NCBI GenBank assembly: GCA_002400985.2
Contig: NVRX02000007.1
Span: 24,175-63,122, forward strand
Length of the DNA: 38,948 nucleotides
Direction: 5' to 3'
Origin: Candidatus Wolfebacteria bacterium
GTDB lineage: Bacteria; Patescibacteriota; Minisyncoccia; Phycocordibacterales; Phycocordibacteraceae
Made by a program: the position numbers and the translations under genes
Part shown: piece by piece, positions 26,171 through 34,849 of the stretch
How positions within the stretch are numbered: position 1 is the stretch's first letter
How the letters are laid out: each line of letters opens with the position of its first letter
The notes under the pieces: generated by a model
The model's input: only the letters and a program-made list of their open reading frames with translations
Told to the model about the DNA's origin: nothing
The model's database searches: none

Positions 26171-28660
26171 TTATTTTTTAACAATCTTCCAACCCTTTGC
26201 CAGAAGTGCTTCTGCTTTCTTAAACTTCATCTCTTTCTCCTCTTCCCCATTTGAAACAATAACAATATCATTTCTCCCATACTCAGGACTCTTTGCTAGA
26301 GCTCCTGTTGAGGCAGTCTCTGATCCCCCACTTGTCTTTAATATAATTGGTTTTGGCTCAGGTTCCTTCTCTTGGATATTTGGTATAAGGGTAATAACCT
26401 TTTCATTAATCGTTGCCTCCATCTCCTTAAAGTAATTGAGTCCCTCTCTACGATACTCTACAAGAGGATCTCTCTGACCATATGCGCGGAGACTTACACT
26501 CCTACGAAGATACTCCATTGTTTCAAGATGATCAATCCATAGTGCATCAAAAAGTTGAAGTAACAAACCACGCATGCCTTTATACAATTTCTCTTTACCA
26601 AACTCTTTCTCTTTTGCAGTAAGCGCCTCTTCTGCACCACTTCCTGCAATAATATCTTTTATATACTTTTCGATATCTTCAACAGAACCAGCAAGCACTA
26701 CATTGCGCTTATCATAGAAAATCTTTCGCTGGTGATTAAGAACGTCATCATATGCAAGCACCTGCTTCCTGGCATCAAAGTTTACCCCTTCAATCTTTTG
26801 CTGTGCGCTTTCAAGTGCACCGGTAATCATTTTGTTTGCAATAGGTTCATCCTCTGGAATACCAAAACGTCCCATCATCTTTTTAATAGAGTCCGTTGCA
26901 AAAATACGCATAAGCTTATCTTCAAGAGATACAAGGAACTGTGTTTCCCCTGGATCACCCTGCCTACCTGAACGTCCACGCAGCTGATCATCGGTACGTC
27001 GTGCCTCATGCCGCTCAGTACCAAGCACAAACAATCCGCCAAGATCCTTAACCTCCTTTTGCTGCTCCAGAGTTGCTGTCTCGCCACCAAGCTTAATATC
27101 TACACCACGCCCGGCCATGTTGGTAGCAACGGTTACATTTCCTTTTTTACCTGCATTGGCAATAATCTCTCCCTCTCTCTCATGATTCTTTGCATTGAGA
27201 ATTTCATGAGGGATACCCGCTTTCGTAAGCACATTTCCAACAACCTCATTGTCATCAATAGAAACGGTACCAATAAGTACTGGCTGCCCTTTCTTATGGA
27301 GCTCCATAACTTTTGTCGCAAGTGCTTTATATTTTCCTGCTTCAGTTTGGAATATAAAATCTTCATGGTCAGATCGACCAATCTCTTTATGTGTGGGAAC
27401 TGGCACTACTTCAAGCTCATACACGGTATATAGCTCTTCTCGAGATGAATATGCTGTACCGGTCATTCCTGCAAGGTTTTCATACATTCGGAAGTAATTC
27501 TGGAATGTAATAGACGCCATGGTACGACTCTCTTTTTGTATCTTTACCTTTTCTCGAGCTTCAACAGCTTGGTGTAATCCTTCACTCCACCTACGTCCCG
27601 GCTGCAACCTTCCAGTAAACTCATCGACAATAACAATCTCTCCATCACGAACCACGTACTCTTTATCTTTACGGAACAATGCTTTTGCACGCACTGCATT
27701 TTCAAGATGGTGTGCATACTTTACTCCTCCTGCTGCATAGAGATTATCTACATTGAGAATCTTTTCTGCCTTATCAATACCACTCCCCTGAATTGAAACT
27801 GCCTTTTGCTTTTCATCAACAATATAATCCTCCTCGGTAAAGGTGCCTACAATCTGCGAGAACACTTCATATAGGTTTTGTGTGTCTTCAACTGGTGCAG
27901 AAATAATAAGTGGAGTACGTGCCTCATCTATAAGGATTGAGTCTACTTCATCAACAAGTGCATAGTGATGCCCCCTCTGCATTTTCTGCTCTAACGTGAA
28001 TGCAGTGTTGTCCCGAAGATAATCAAACCCAAACTCATTGTTTGTTCCGTATGTAATATCGGCAGCATATGCCTCCTTTTTTGTAACAGGACGCAAAAAC
28101 TCTTCATAGATTTTAAAGAACCCTTTCTCGTCTCGCTCTTTATCAATATCTGAATGCCCTGGATCATATATAAAAGCACCAGCCCCTGTAACAACACCAA
28201 GAGTCATCCCAAGACCTGAATACACCTGTCCCATCCATGCAGCATCTCGCTTTGCAAGATAATCATTCACAGTAACCACATGCACCCCCTTCCCTTTTAG
28301 CGCGTGCACATATGCAGGCAGTGTAGCTACAAGAGTCTTTCCTTCTCCTGTGCGCATCTCTGCAACTTTTCCATGAGCGAGGATAAGTCCTCCAATAAGT
28401 TGTACATCGTACGGTCTCAATCCTGTGGCCCTATATGCAACTTCACGTGTATTTGCAAACGCACGAACAATGACATCATTAAAATCTTTCCCATTAGATA
28501 GCTCGTCCTGCAATACTTTTGTTGAAGCTTTTAGCTCATCATCAGTTTTTTCTTTACATTCCTCCTCTAAAGCGTTTATTTCAGCCACAATAGGACGCAA
28601 CCGCTTTATTTCAGCGGCTCCTGGCTCTCCAACAAATAGCTTTGTGAGTCCTTCGAACAT
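26171..28660 (-). CDS. secA: Preprotein translocase ATPase SecA
   Basis: RPYDVQLIGGLILAHGKVAEMRTGEGKTLVATLPAYVHAL, VDEVDSILIDEARTPLIISAP, ATNMAGRGVDIKLGG, DQLRGRSGRQGDPGETQF. Start at MFEGLTKLF (28660); lacks the C-terminal zinc motif. Confidence 0.96.
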   Translation of the reverse strand: MFEGLTKLFVGEPGAAEIKRLRPIVAEINALEEECKEKTDDELKASTKVLQDELSNGKDFNDVIVRAFANTREVAYRATGLRPYDVQLIGGLILAHGKVAEMRTGEGKTLVATLPAYVHALKGKGVHVVTVNDYLAKRDAAWMGQVYSGLGMTLGVVTGAGAFIYDPGHSDIDKERDEKGFFKIYEEFLRPVTKKEAYAADITYGTNNEFGFDYLRDNTAFTLEQKMQRGHHYALVDEVDSILIDEARTPLIISAPVEDTQNLYEVFSQIVGTFTEEDYIVDEKQKAVSIQGSGIDKAEKILNVDNLYAAGGVKYAHHLENAVRAKALFRKDKEYVVRDGEIVIVDEFTGRLQPGRRWSEGLHQAVEAREKVKIQKESRTMASITFQNYFRMYENLAGMTGTAYSSREELYTVYELEVVPVPTHKEIGRSDHEDFIFQTEAGKYKALATKVMELHKKGQPVLIGTVSIDDNEVVGNVLTKAGIPHEILNAKNHEREGEIIANAGKKGNVTVATNMAGRGVDIKLGGETATLEQQKEVKDLGGLFVLGTERHEARRTDDQLRGRSGRQGDPGETQFLVSLEDKLMRIFATDSIKKMMGRFGIPEDEPIANKMITGALESAQQKIEGVNFDARKQVLAYDDVLNHQRKIFYDKRNVVLAGSVEDIEKYIKDIIAGSGAEEALTAKEKEFGKEKLYKGMRGLLLQLFDALWIDHLETMEYLRRSVSLRAYGQRDPLVEYRREGLNYFKEMEATINEKVITLIPNIQEKEPEPKPIILKTSGGSETASTGALAKSPEYGRNDIVIVSNGEEEKEMKFKKAEALLAKGWKIVKK

Positions 28661-28677
28661 TGTGTATGAGCATAGCA

Positions 28678-28705
28678 CAAAACCCTCCATTTCTGGAGGG
28701 TTTTG
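28678..28705 (-). terminator. Intrinsic-terminator-like hairpin after the H1-like gene
   Basis: 12-bp perfect stem CAAAACCCTCCA / TGGAGGGTTTTG with a 4-nt loop (GAAA on the minus strand), T-run at its 3' arm; lies between the H1-like stop (28720) and secA ATG (28660). Confidence 0.75.
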
Positions 28706-28719
28706 ACTCGTGAGAAAAA

Positions 28720-29031
28720 CTACTTTCGTCGCTTTGCTACACGCTTCTTTGGAGCTGCCTTTCGAGAAGATTTCCGTTTTGGAGCTGCCTTTTTCTTCTT
28801 TGCAACCTTTCTTTTCGGAGCGGACTTTTTTACCGTTTTTTTCTTCTTTGCTGGTGCTTTCTTTGTTGCTCGTTTTTTTGGAGCTGCCTTCTTTTTTACA
28901 ACTCGTTTTTTCGCAACCTTTTTAACTACTCGCTTCTTTGTAACTTTCTTTGCTACACGTTTTTTAGGAGCCTTCTTTGCAACTTTTCGCTTTGAAGTTT
29001 TTTTACGTGTAGTTTTCTTTTTTGCTGCCAT
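28720..29031 (-). CDS. Histone H1/Hc1-like Lys/Arg-rich DNA-binding protein
   Basis: MAAKKKTTRKKTSKRKVAKKAPKKRVAKKVTKKRVVKKVAKKRVVKKKAAPKKRATKK...; extreme K/R/A/V repeats such as KKRVVKKVAKKR. Confidence 0.8.
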   Translation of the reverse strand: MAAKKKTTRKKTSKRKVAKKAPKKRVAKKVTKKRVVKKVAKKRVVKKKAAPKKRATKKAPAKKKKTVKKSAPKRKVAKKKKAAPKRKSSRKAAPKKRVAKRRK

Positions 29032-29167
29032 AGATTTGTATATAATTATTTACATATAAACTCGACCCCTTCCCTGCAGGAACTCACCTGCGTGTCCGTA
29101 CTTGTATTATCAAACATGAATAGGAAAACTCAGACATAAAATACAAAGTTTGGGGATAAGTATCATC

Positions 29168-29183
29168 TACGTAGTTTACGTAG
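29168..29183. repeat. Intergenic motif TACGTAG-TTT-ACGTAG (copy 2), inside a 9-bp hairpin
   Basis: ATCTACGTA GTT TACGTAGAT inverted repeat at 29165-29185; near-identical to 22156-22171. Confidence 0.6.
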
Positions 29184-29249
29184 ATATGTTTACAAACAGG
29201 CGCGGGGACGGGTACAAGCTCCACTAATGGTATTTTTATGCGTTGTTTC

Positions 29250-29280
29250 ATTCACGATAATAGCAACCATTATCGTGAAT
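29250..29280. repeat. 12-bp perfect inverted repeat, 3' of the O-antigen ligase-like gene
   Basis: ATTCACGATAAT AGCAACC ATTATCGTGAAT; a further TTCACGAT copy at about 29302-29309. Confidence 0.75.
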
Positions 29281-29308
29281 AGACATGAAAAAAGGGTCTT
29301 TTTCACGA

Positions 29309-31144
29309 TTATCCCCCCAATCTATTCTCTGCTTCCTCATACAATACCCTCACCCGATCATAGGAAGTGTCTAACTCATATGCAGTCTTAAAGACAGACA
29401 AGGCCTCCTCAGCTCTTCCAGAAAATTCTGCAGCAAATGCAAACTCAATTAATACACTCTGTTTATGTGGCGCAACATCTCGCGCATGGGACAACACCTC
29501 ATATGCCAACTCATTATTTCCAAGAAGACGAAGCATGAGTCCATACAATAAATGTACCCGAGCACTCTCTGGCATATATGCAGCCTGCTTCTCTATTTCA
29601 ATAGCTGCATCTACCAATAGCGCAATCTTTGTTTCTACCGGCACGTCTGCCTGCCGCACAGCACTAAGTGCAAACTGAACCATCTGTTCACGAATCTCCT
29701 GGCTCCCAAATGAATTATATGAAAGAGCTTCTTTAAAAAACACTTGCCTCTCACTTATTGCGTACTGAGGGCTTAATGCCCTAAGTAGTGCACCGTTTGC
29801 ATTGAGCGCTGGAACATTAACAATATACATAACAAATAAACCAGCGATAACAATGAGTGATCTTGCAACATCTTTTGGCAGAGTTATACGTGGAATCTTA
29901 TACTCGCGCACTACCCTACTGCTTATCCACGCGGCAATGAATACAAAAAATAAATAGCTTAATAGATTATCAAATACAAAAATATTATTGATTGCATATC
30001 CTGTAAGAAGTCCTATACCTATAGACTTTTCAATAATTGAAAACCTCCCACGAAACAGGAAATATACCAATGACCCAAAAAGGAGAAGGTATGAGCCCAG
30101 CCCAAGTAATCCTCCAGCAACAAGCCAATCAAAGTAGACATTGTGTGCTCGATCAAACCATGGCTCTTGGTCATATAAAAATGGCTTATAGTATTTGCTA
30201 AATATAAGATTGAAATTCCCCTGCCCCCATCCAAGTATTGGATGCTCCATAAACCCCTCTCGAGCAATACCCCATATTGCAAAACGCGTCTCCCCTGCCT
30301 CAAGTGAAATATCAGCAATACGAACAAGCGTTCCATTGCTCGCAACAAACGACGTATCTTTGTATGCAACCAATACACCAAAGGAAAGCACTGCTGCTAT
30401 AGATATACCAAGGAACACCGCAAGAATTTTTTTGCTTCGAGATAATACCGCATACACCAAAAGAGACATTCCCACACCAAACACAAGACCAAGCAGTGCC
30501 CCTCGTGTAGAGGTGAAGTACAGCATTGCTATATTTAATACTCCAATAGCGCCATACAACACTCGCAACTGAATGCTCTTGCTTGTGAAAAGCAGCCACC
30601 CTGCAAAAAATACATGGAAGAGCGTATACACCGCGAGGTATGTAGCATTGCCAAAGTTTGCATCCAGACGAACAGTCCCTTGGTGGATGCTTGCAAGACC
30701 TGCAAGCTGCATAACGCCATGAATACCTACAAGCACAGAAACTCCTAAAGAAATCTGTATCCACCTCTTCCATAAATCAGAAACACTGAGTACGCGCTCA
30801 AACAACAGAAATGCACCAAATAAATGCACGAGCGTAATCCACCCTTCCATTCTTTCAAAATTGCTCCATATGCTTCGAATCACATTTGACCCAAGAAGAT
30901 CTGCAACAAGCATCACTATAACGAACAGACCAAAGAAGATTGTAATTGGCGTAATGCGCGGAATATACCTTTTATCTGCAAGCGCTAATACAAAAAGTGA
31001 AATGAGACCAGTCTCTACCAATATACGAAACAAAAATGCTTTGCTGGTAATAAACGGAAAAAATAATCCATTGAATACAATGAGTGGCAATACCGTGAGA
31101 AGAAATACTGTTCCTATTAAAATATGTGTGAGAATCTTTTGCAT
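29309..31144 (-). CDS. O-antigen ligase/polymerase (Wzy_C family) with C-terminal TPR-like region
   Basis: Multi-TM protein, GWGQGNFNLIFSKYY...WFDRAHNVYFDWLVAGGLLGLGSYLLLF (Wzy_C motif); C-terminal helical repeats LLYGLMLRLLGNNELAYEVLSHARDVAPHKQSVLIEFAFAAEFSGRAEEALSVFKTAYELD. Confidence 0.87.
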   Translation of the reverse strand: MQKILTHILIGTVFLLTVLPLIVFNGLFFPFITSKAFLFRILVETGLISLFVLALADKRYIPRITPITIFFGLFVIVMLVADLLGSNVIRSIWSNFERMEGWITLVHLFGAFLLFERVLSVSDLWKRWIQISLGVSVLVGIHGVMQLAGLASIHQGTVRLDANFGNATYLAVYTLFHVFFAGWLLFTSKSIQLRVLYGAIGVLNIAMLYFTSTRGALLGLVFGVGMSLLVYAVLSRSKKILAVFLGISIAAVLSFGVLVAYKDTSFVASNGTLVRIADISLEAGETRFAIWGIAREGFMEHPILGWGQGNFNLIFSKYYKPFLYDQEPWFDRAHNVYFDWLVAGGLLGLGSYLLLFGSLVYFLFRGRFSIIEKSIGIGLLTGYAINNIFVFDNLLSYLFFVFIAAWISSRVVREYKIPRITLPKDVARSLIVIAGLFVMYIVNVPALNANGALLRALSPQYAISERQVFFKEALSYNSFGSQEIREQMVQFALSAVRQADVPVETKIALLVDAAIEIEKQAAYMPESARVHLLYGLMLRLLGNNELAYEVLSHARDVAPHKQSVLIEFAFAAEFSGRAEEALSVFKTAYELDTSYDRVRVLYEEAENRLGG

Positions 31145-31149
31145 AGGTA

Positions 31150-31884
31150 TCAGAATGCATTATTACACGACTCACTCTTTGTAAAGCCCGCACTCTCTGC
31201 TTCTTTCTCTGTACAGAAGTACGCTTCCCCTTTTCGTATATCAATTTTTATACGATTGTAGTTTGGACATCCTTCAAAAAAGTATAATTTTCCATACCCT
31301 TTCTCTGAGATATTTCCTTTTATAGCGCAAGAATCATCAACAGGCTTTGAATCAGTCTCGCGAAGCGACCTATCTACTGTAATATCACATGCACCCCACA
31401 TACCGCGCTCATTCAATCGCGCATCTTCTTTTGCACTTGAAAACAAGTCTCTATACCTGTTGTCTGGAGCAACAGAAGTATTGAGTGCATACCCTCCACG
31501 AACCAATACTTCTTGCACGAACACATCCGCCTCTTCTGGAGAATCAGATGGAACATATACATACCGTAATAATCTTCCATACCTATCCGCACCACTAATA
31601 TCTTTTTCAAAACGTACATGACTATCTTCTATAAGATCATCTAGGAAATCTTTTGATTCATTATAAAAACATTCTCCTCTCTCGGGAGTATCTACACCCA
31701 ACAATCTAATACGTGCACCACCTTCAATATCAAACGTATCTCCATCTACAACGTGCGTAACTGCATGAATACTGTTTTCGAATACATCTACTCCTCTATC
31801 TTGAATAATCCTATATCCACCCACTGCACCTCCTGCAATAAGAACCGAAAGAATAGCACTGAGTACTTTTGGATTAATTTTCAT
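31150..31884 (-). CDS. TM-anchored thermonuclease (SNase)-family protein with C-terminal Cys-containing 'sunset'-like domain
   Basis: VVDGDTFDIEGGARIRLLGVDTPERGE, DRYGRLLRYVYV, RGGYALN; C-terminus GNISEKGYGKLYFFEGCPNYNRIKIDIRKGEAYFCTEKEAESAGFTKSESC. Start at MKINPKVLS (31884). Confidence 0.88.
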   Translation of the reverse strand: MKINPKVLSAILSVLIAGGAVGGYRIIQDRGVDVFENSIHAVTHVVDGDTFDIEGGARIRLLGVDTPERGECFYNESKDFLDDLIEDSHVRFEKDISGADRYGRLLRYVYVPSDSPEEADVFVQEVLVRGGYALNTSVAPDNRYRDLFSSAKEDARLNERGMWGACDITVDRSLRETDSKPVDDSCAIKGNISEKGYGKLYFFEGCPNYNRIKIDIRKGEAYFCTEKEAESAGFTKSESCNNAF

Positions 31885-32206
31885 ATGGTACGTAATACAA
31901 ACCTTTCCCAGAACCAACCTTTGTAAGTCTCTTCTCTTCGGCTAATTCACGCAAATACTCCCCTGCAGTGTCATCACTAATACAAAACAGATCTTCTGCA
32001 TCATCTATACGAACCTGCCCTTTCTCCTGTGCAAACTTCACAATCCTATCTTTCCGGCGAAGAATACGTGCAGCAATAGATTTTCTACCCTTTTCTCCCA
32101 GCTCTCTTGCCTGTGCACTACTCCAAGGAACTCCAGTTCCTTTCTTCTTAAAAACAAAAGAAACAAAAAACCCAAGAACGAAACCAATTGCTATACCTAT
32201 ATACAT
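31874..32206 (-). CDS. Small membrane-anchored winged-helix protein (N-terminal TM plus C-terminal wHTH)
   Basis: MYIGIAIGFVLGFFVSFVFKKK (TM), then KDRIVKFAQEKGQVRIDDAEDLFCISDDTAGEYLRELAEEKRLTKVGSGKGLYYV (DeoR/MarR-like wHTH pattern). Confidence 0.65.
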   Translation of the reverse strand: MYIGIAIGFVLGFFVSFVFKKKGTGVPWSSAQARELGEKGRKSIAARILRRKDRIVKFAQEKGQVRIDDAEDLFCISDDTAGEYLRELAEEKRLTKVGSGKGLYYVPYEN

Positions 32207-32216
32207 ATGTACTATG

Positions 32217-32236
32217 ATATCAAACAATCTTGATAT
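32217..32236. promoter_or_regulatory. Candidate operator in the 40-bp divergent intergenic region
   Basis: ATATCAA ACAATC TTGATAT inverted repeat, overlapping the TATACT (32234-32239) box of the flippase gene. Confidence 0.4.
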
Positions 32237-32246
32237 ACTTGATTAT

Positions 32247-33485
32247 ATGAAAAGTAAAGCTATACAACTGCTCAAGTGGAGTGAAAAATATACAAAAACA
32301 GATATGATTTACTTCGCGAAAGGTGGATTTTGGCTTTCTATTGGGTCTTTCGTATCTAATGTTTCAGTTTTTGTAATTGCAATTGCTTTTGCAAACCTTC
32401 TTCCTAAGGAAATCTACGGTACATATAAATATGTAATCTCTATTGCGACCATGCTTTCTTTTTTCACACTACAAGGAATGTCTGATTCTGTAACCCAATC
32501 TGTTGCCAGAGGATACGAAAAAATGTTTATCGAGGTTACTAAAACAAAAATGAAATGGGGGCTACTTGGAGGGTTTGCAGGAATAGGGGTTGCTGCATAC
32601 TACTATTTAAATGGAAACATATTGCTTGCAACCTCTTTTGCAATCATTGCTCTTTTTATACCTATTTGGAATACTTTCAACATATACAACCCTCTCCTAA
32701 CTGGACGAAAACGTTTTGATATTTCTTTCAAATATCATTTTGTAAGCCAAGTATTTATATTAATTTCTATTGTGGGAGCCCTCTTTCTTACAGACAATCT
32801 CTTCATTCTATTAATAACGTATTTCTCTTCATGGTCACTTGTTAGAATTTTCTTTTATTTTCGTACATTACGCATCTACCCTCTAAACAACAAGGTAGAT
32901 TCTGATGTTGTTTCTTTTGGTAAACACTTAAGCTTTGCGCAAATAATCTCTGCATTTGCTGAACAGTTAGATAAAATATTACTCTGGCACTTTATAGGAC
33001 CTGTTGGTCTTGCAACATACTTTTTTGCACTTGCTCCCGTAAAAGTGCTTGGAGAACCACTTAAAAATATTGCGTCTCTTGCTTTACCTAAACTAAGTAC
33101 AAAGCATGTTGATCAAATAAAGGAAACGCTCCTTCAAAAGATGTCCATACTTTTCCTTCTCTCTATACCAGTGATTGCTATATATATCTTTTCCGCCCCG
33201 TACATATACTCACTACTATTTCCCCAATATTTAGATTCAATAATCTATTCACAGCTTTTTGCGCTCTCTCTCCTTCTTGCACCAAAAATGTTTATACGCC
33301 AAACACTTGTTGCACAAAAAAAGAAAAAGGAATTGTATCAACTACAAACAATTGTCCCTGTTGTAAAAATTGGGCTACTTCTAATGCTTCTGCCCACCTA
33401 TGGAATACTTGGGGCAGTAGTTACTCTAATTCTTGTTGATTTTATAAATCTACTTACAAATCTATATCTATTTAGAAAAGTTTAA
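32247..33485 (+). CDS. Polysaccharide flippase (Wzx/MATE-like)
   Basis: MKSKAIQLLKWSEKYTKTDMIYFAKGGFWLSIGSFVSNVSVFVIAIAFANLLPKEIYGTYKYV..., multi-TM; the ORF-track N-terminus (31968) is mostly antisense to the wHTH gene, so the start was moved to 32247. Confidence 0.87.
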   Translation: MKSKAIQLLKWSEKYTKTDMIYFAKGGFWLSIGSFVSNVSVFVIAIAFANLLPKEIYGTYKYVISIATMLSFFTLQGMSDSVTQSVARGYEKMFIEVTKTKMKWGLLGGFAGIGVAAYYYLNGNILLATSFAIIALFIPIWNTFNIYNPLLTGRKRFDISFKYHFVSQVFILISIVGALFLTDNLFILLITYFSSWSLVRIFFYFRTLRIYPLNNKVDSDVVSFGKHLSFAQIISAFAEQLDKILLWHFIGPVGLATYFFALAPVKVLGEPLKNIASLALPKLSTKHVDQIKETLLQKMSILFLLSIPVIAIYIFSAPYIYSLLFPQYLDSIIYSQLFALSLLLAPKMFIRQTLVAQKKKKELYQLQTIVPVVKIGLLLMLLPTYGILGAVVTLILVDFINLLTNLYLFRKV

Positions 33486-34103
33486 AATTACGTCAGAAAT
33501 ATTTAAAATTGGAACAACATACTTCTTCATTACTTTATCCGAACCCCAATTATTCCATTTATTTTCAACACCAATAAATTCCGCTTCAATCGATTTTGCT
33601 AACTTATAGTCACCTTCTCCATCACCAATAACGACGTATTGGTGCTTTTTAAGGTTTTCTATTCTTTCAAAGTTTTCTATTTTTGTTCGTGGGTTTCCAA
33701 ATAAATCAGTAAAATATTTCGAGACATTCAAATAATCTGCCTGATATTTTAAATCTTCTTCTTTTGTTGCTGAAATAACAATCATTTTATAACCTTTCTT
33801 CTGCAAAAAGTCTAAGACATTCTGAATGTTCGGCATGAGAGAAATTTCTGCAACACTTTGCTGTAAAACATTTGAAAACTCTTCTGCTATTTTATTTTGA
33901 TAAGATTTACTGCTCTTGGGTGCAATTTTTTCTATCAACTCATACCTGCTTAACGCTCTTCCTTCTGGAGTAGAGAGATACTCAGCCGCAAGTGAAGCTT
34001 TCTCTTTTTCTTTTTTAAAAGTTTTCTTCCAAGCCTCCTCCCATTTAAACGTATTGGAGTCAACAATCACTCCATCCCAATCAAAAATAATCACCCTTTT
34101 CAT
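33468..34103 (-). CDS. HAD-superfamily hydrolase/phosphatase
   Basis: IIFDWDGVIVDSNTFKWEEAWKKTF, MIVISATKEEDL, YVVIGDGEGDYKLAKSIEAEFIGVEN. Confidence 0.87.
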   Translation of the reverse strand: MKRVIIFDWDGVIVDSNTFKWEEAWKKTFKKEKEKASLAAEYLSTPEGRALSRYELIEKIAPKSSKSYQNKIAEEFSNVLQQSVAEISLMPNIQNVLDFLQKKGYKMIVISATKEEDLKYQADYLNVSKYFTDLFGNPRTKIENFERIENLKKHQYVVIGDGEGDYKLAKSIEAEFIGVENKWNNWGSDKVMKKYVVPILNISDVILNFSK

Positions 34104-34828
34104 TGTTTCTTTTCTAAAATCTTTTCAACTTCTTTTACTTGATGCTCTCTATCAACCTCAACCCAATCAACTCCTTCAAGTTCTACTCCTTGTACAAAAA
34201 ACCCATTCATATATAACCTAATAGGATGACTGGACTCAACTTCTTCTATGTTTGAAATGGGCAATTTAGCAAATCTTAATAGTGCTTCTTTTTTCCACAA
34301 ATACAAACCGAGTGTTCTATATCCTGTTTGTATTGGTTGCCTTGTTTGGAAAAGAAGTCTTTCATTTGAATCAACGACTACCTTAAGCACGTCAATAGAA
34401 TTTTCCTGCTCTTTAGTTGCTTTTGCGTACGGAATAACAACATCAATCTCTGAATTTTCCTTTAATTTAAAAATAGCACGAGTTATAAAGTCATTAATCA
34501 CTTCCTTGGTTACAAGAGGTTGATCTCCCTGCATCTCAAAAATATACTCAGCATCAATACCTGCAGCAACTTCTGCAACTCTTTCTGAGCCATTTGGGCA
34601 ATCTTTACTTGTGCAAACATAATTAATATCATGGTCTGAACAGTGCTTAAATATTTTCTCATCATCTGTTGCAACAATTACTTCATTAAAAAATTTTGAT
34701 TCACAAGCATTGTCATATACGCGACAAATCATTGATTTTCCAGAAATGTCTACAAGCGGTTTCCCTAAAAAACGAACCGATTTATATCGTGCTGGAATAA
34801 TACAAGTAAATTTTTCTGGAATGTTCAT
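34100..34828 (-). CDS. CMP-sugar cytidylyltransferase (KdsB/acylneuraminate cytidylyltransferase-like)
   Basis: CIIPARYKSVRFLGKPLVDISGKSMICRVYDNA, VIVATDDEKIFKHC, PNGSERVAEVA, YIFEMQGDQPLV. Confidence 0.88.
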   Translation of the reverse strand: MNIPEKFTCIIPARYKSVRFLGKPLVDISGKSMICRVYDNACESKFFNEVIVATDDEKIFKHCSDHDINYVCTSKDCPNGSERVAEVAAGIDAEYIFEMQGDQPLVTKEVINDFITRAIFKLKENSEIDVVIPYAKATKEQENSIDVLKVVVDSNERLLFQTRQPIQTGYRTLGLYLWKKEALLRFAKLPISNIEEVESSHPIRLYMNGFFVQGVELEGVDWVEVDREHQVKEVEKILEKKQ

Positions 34829-34849
34829 TGTGTATCTAAATGACCAAAA

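Noticed and set aside
28703-29059. 118-aa Phe-rich plus-strand ORF
   Set aside because: Exact antisense of the Lys/Arg-rich H1-like gene (AAG/AAA read as Phe codons); artefact
29060-29300. Possible tRNA/ncRNA in the 29.06-29.30 kb intergenic region
   Set aside because: No T-loop GGTTCRANNC or cloverleaf arms could be found by eye; only dyads reported separately
29286-29305. TGAAAAA-AGGGTC-TTTTTCA small hairpin as a terminator
   Set aside because: A/T-only stem with weak stability and no clear transcript to terminate; low support
31968-32246. N-terminal extension of the flippase ORF from 31968
   Set aside because: Region is antisense to the TM-wHTH gene and low complexity; protein homology pattern begins at MKSKAIQLL (32247)
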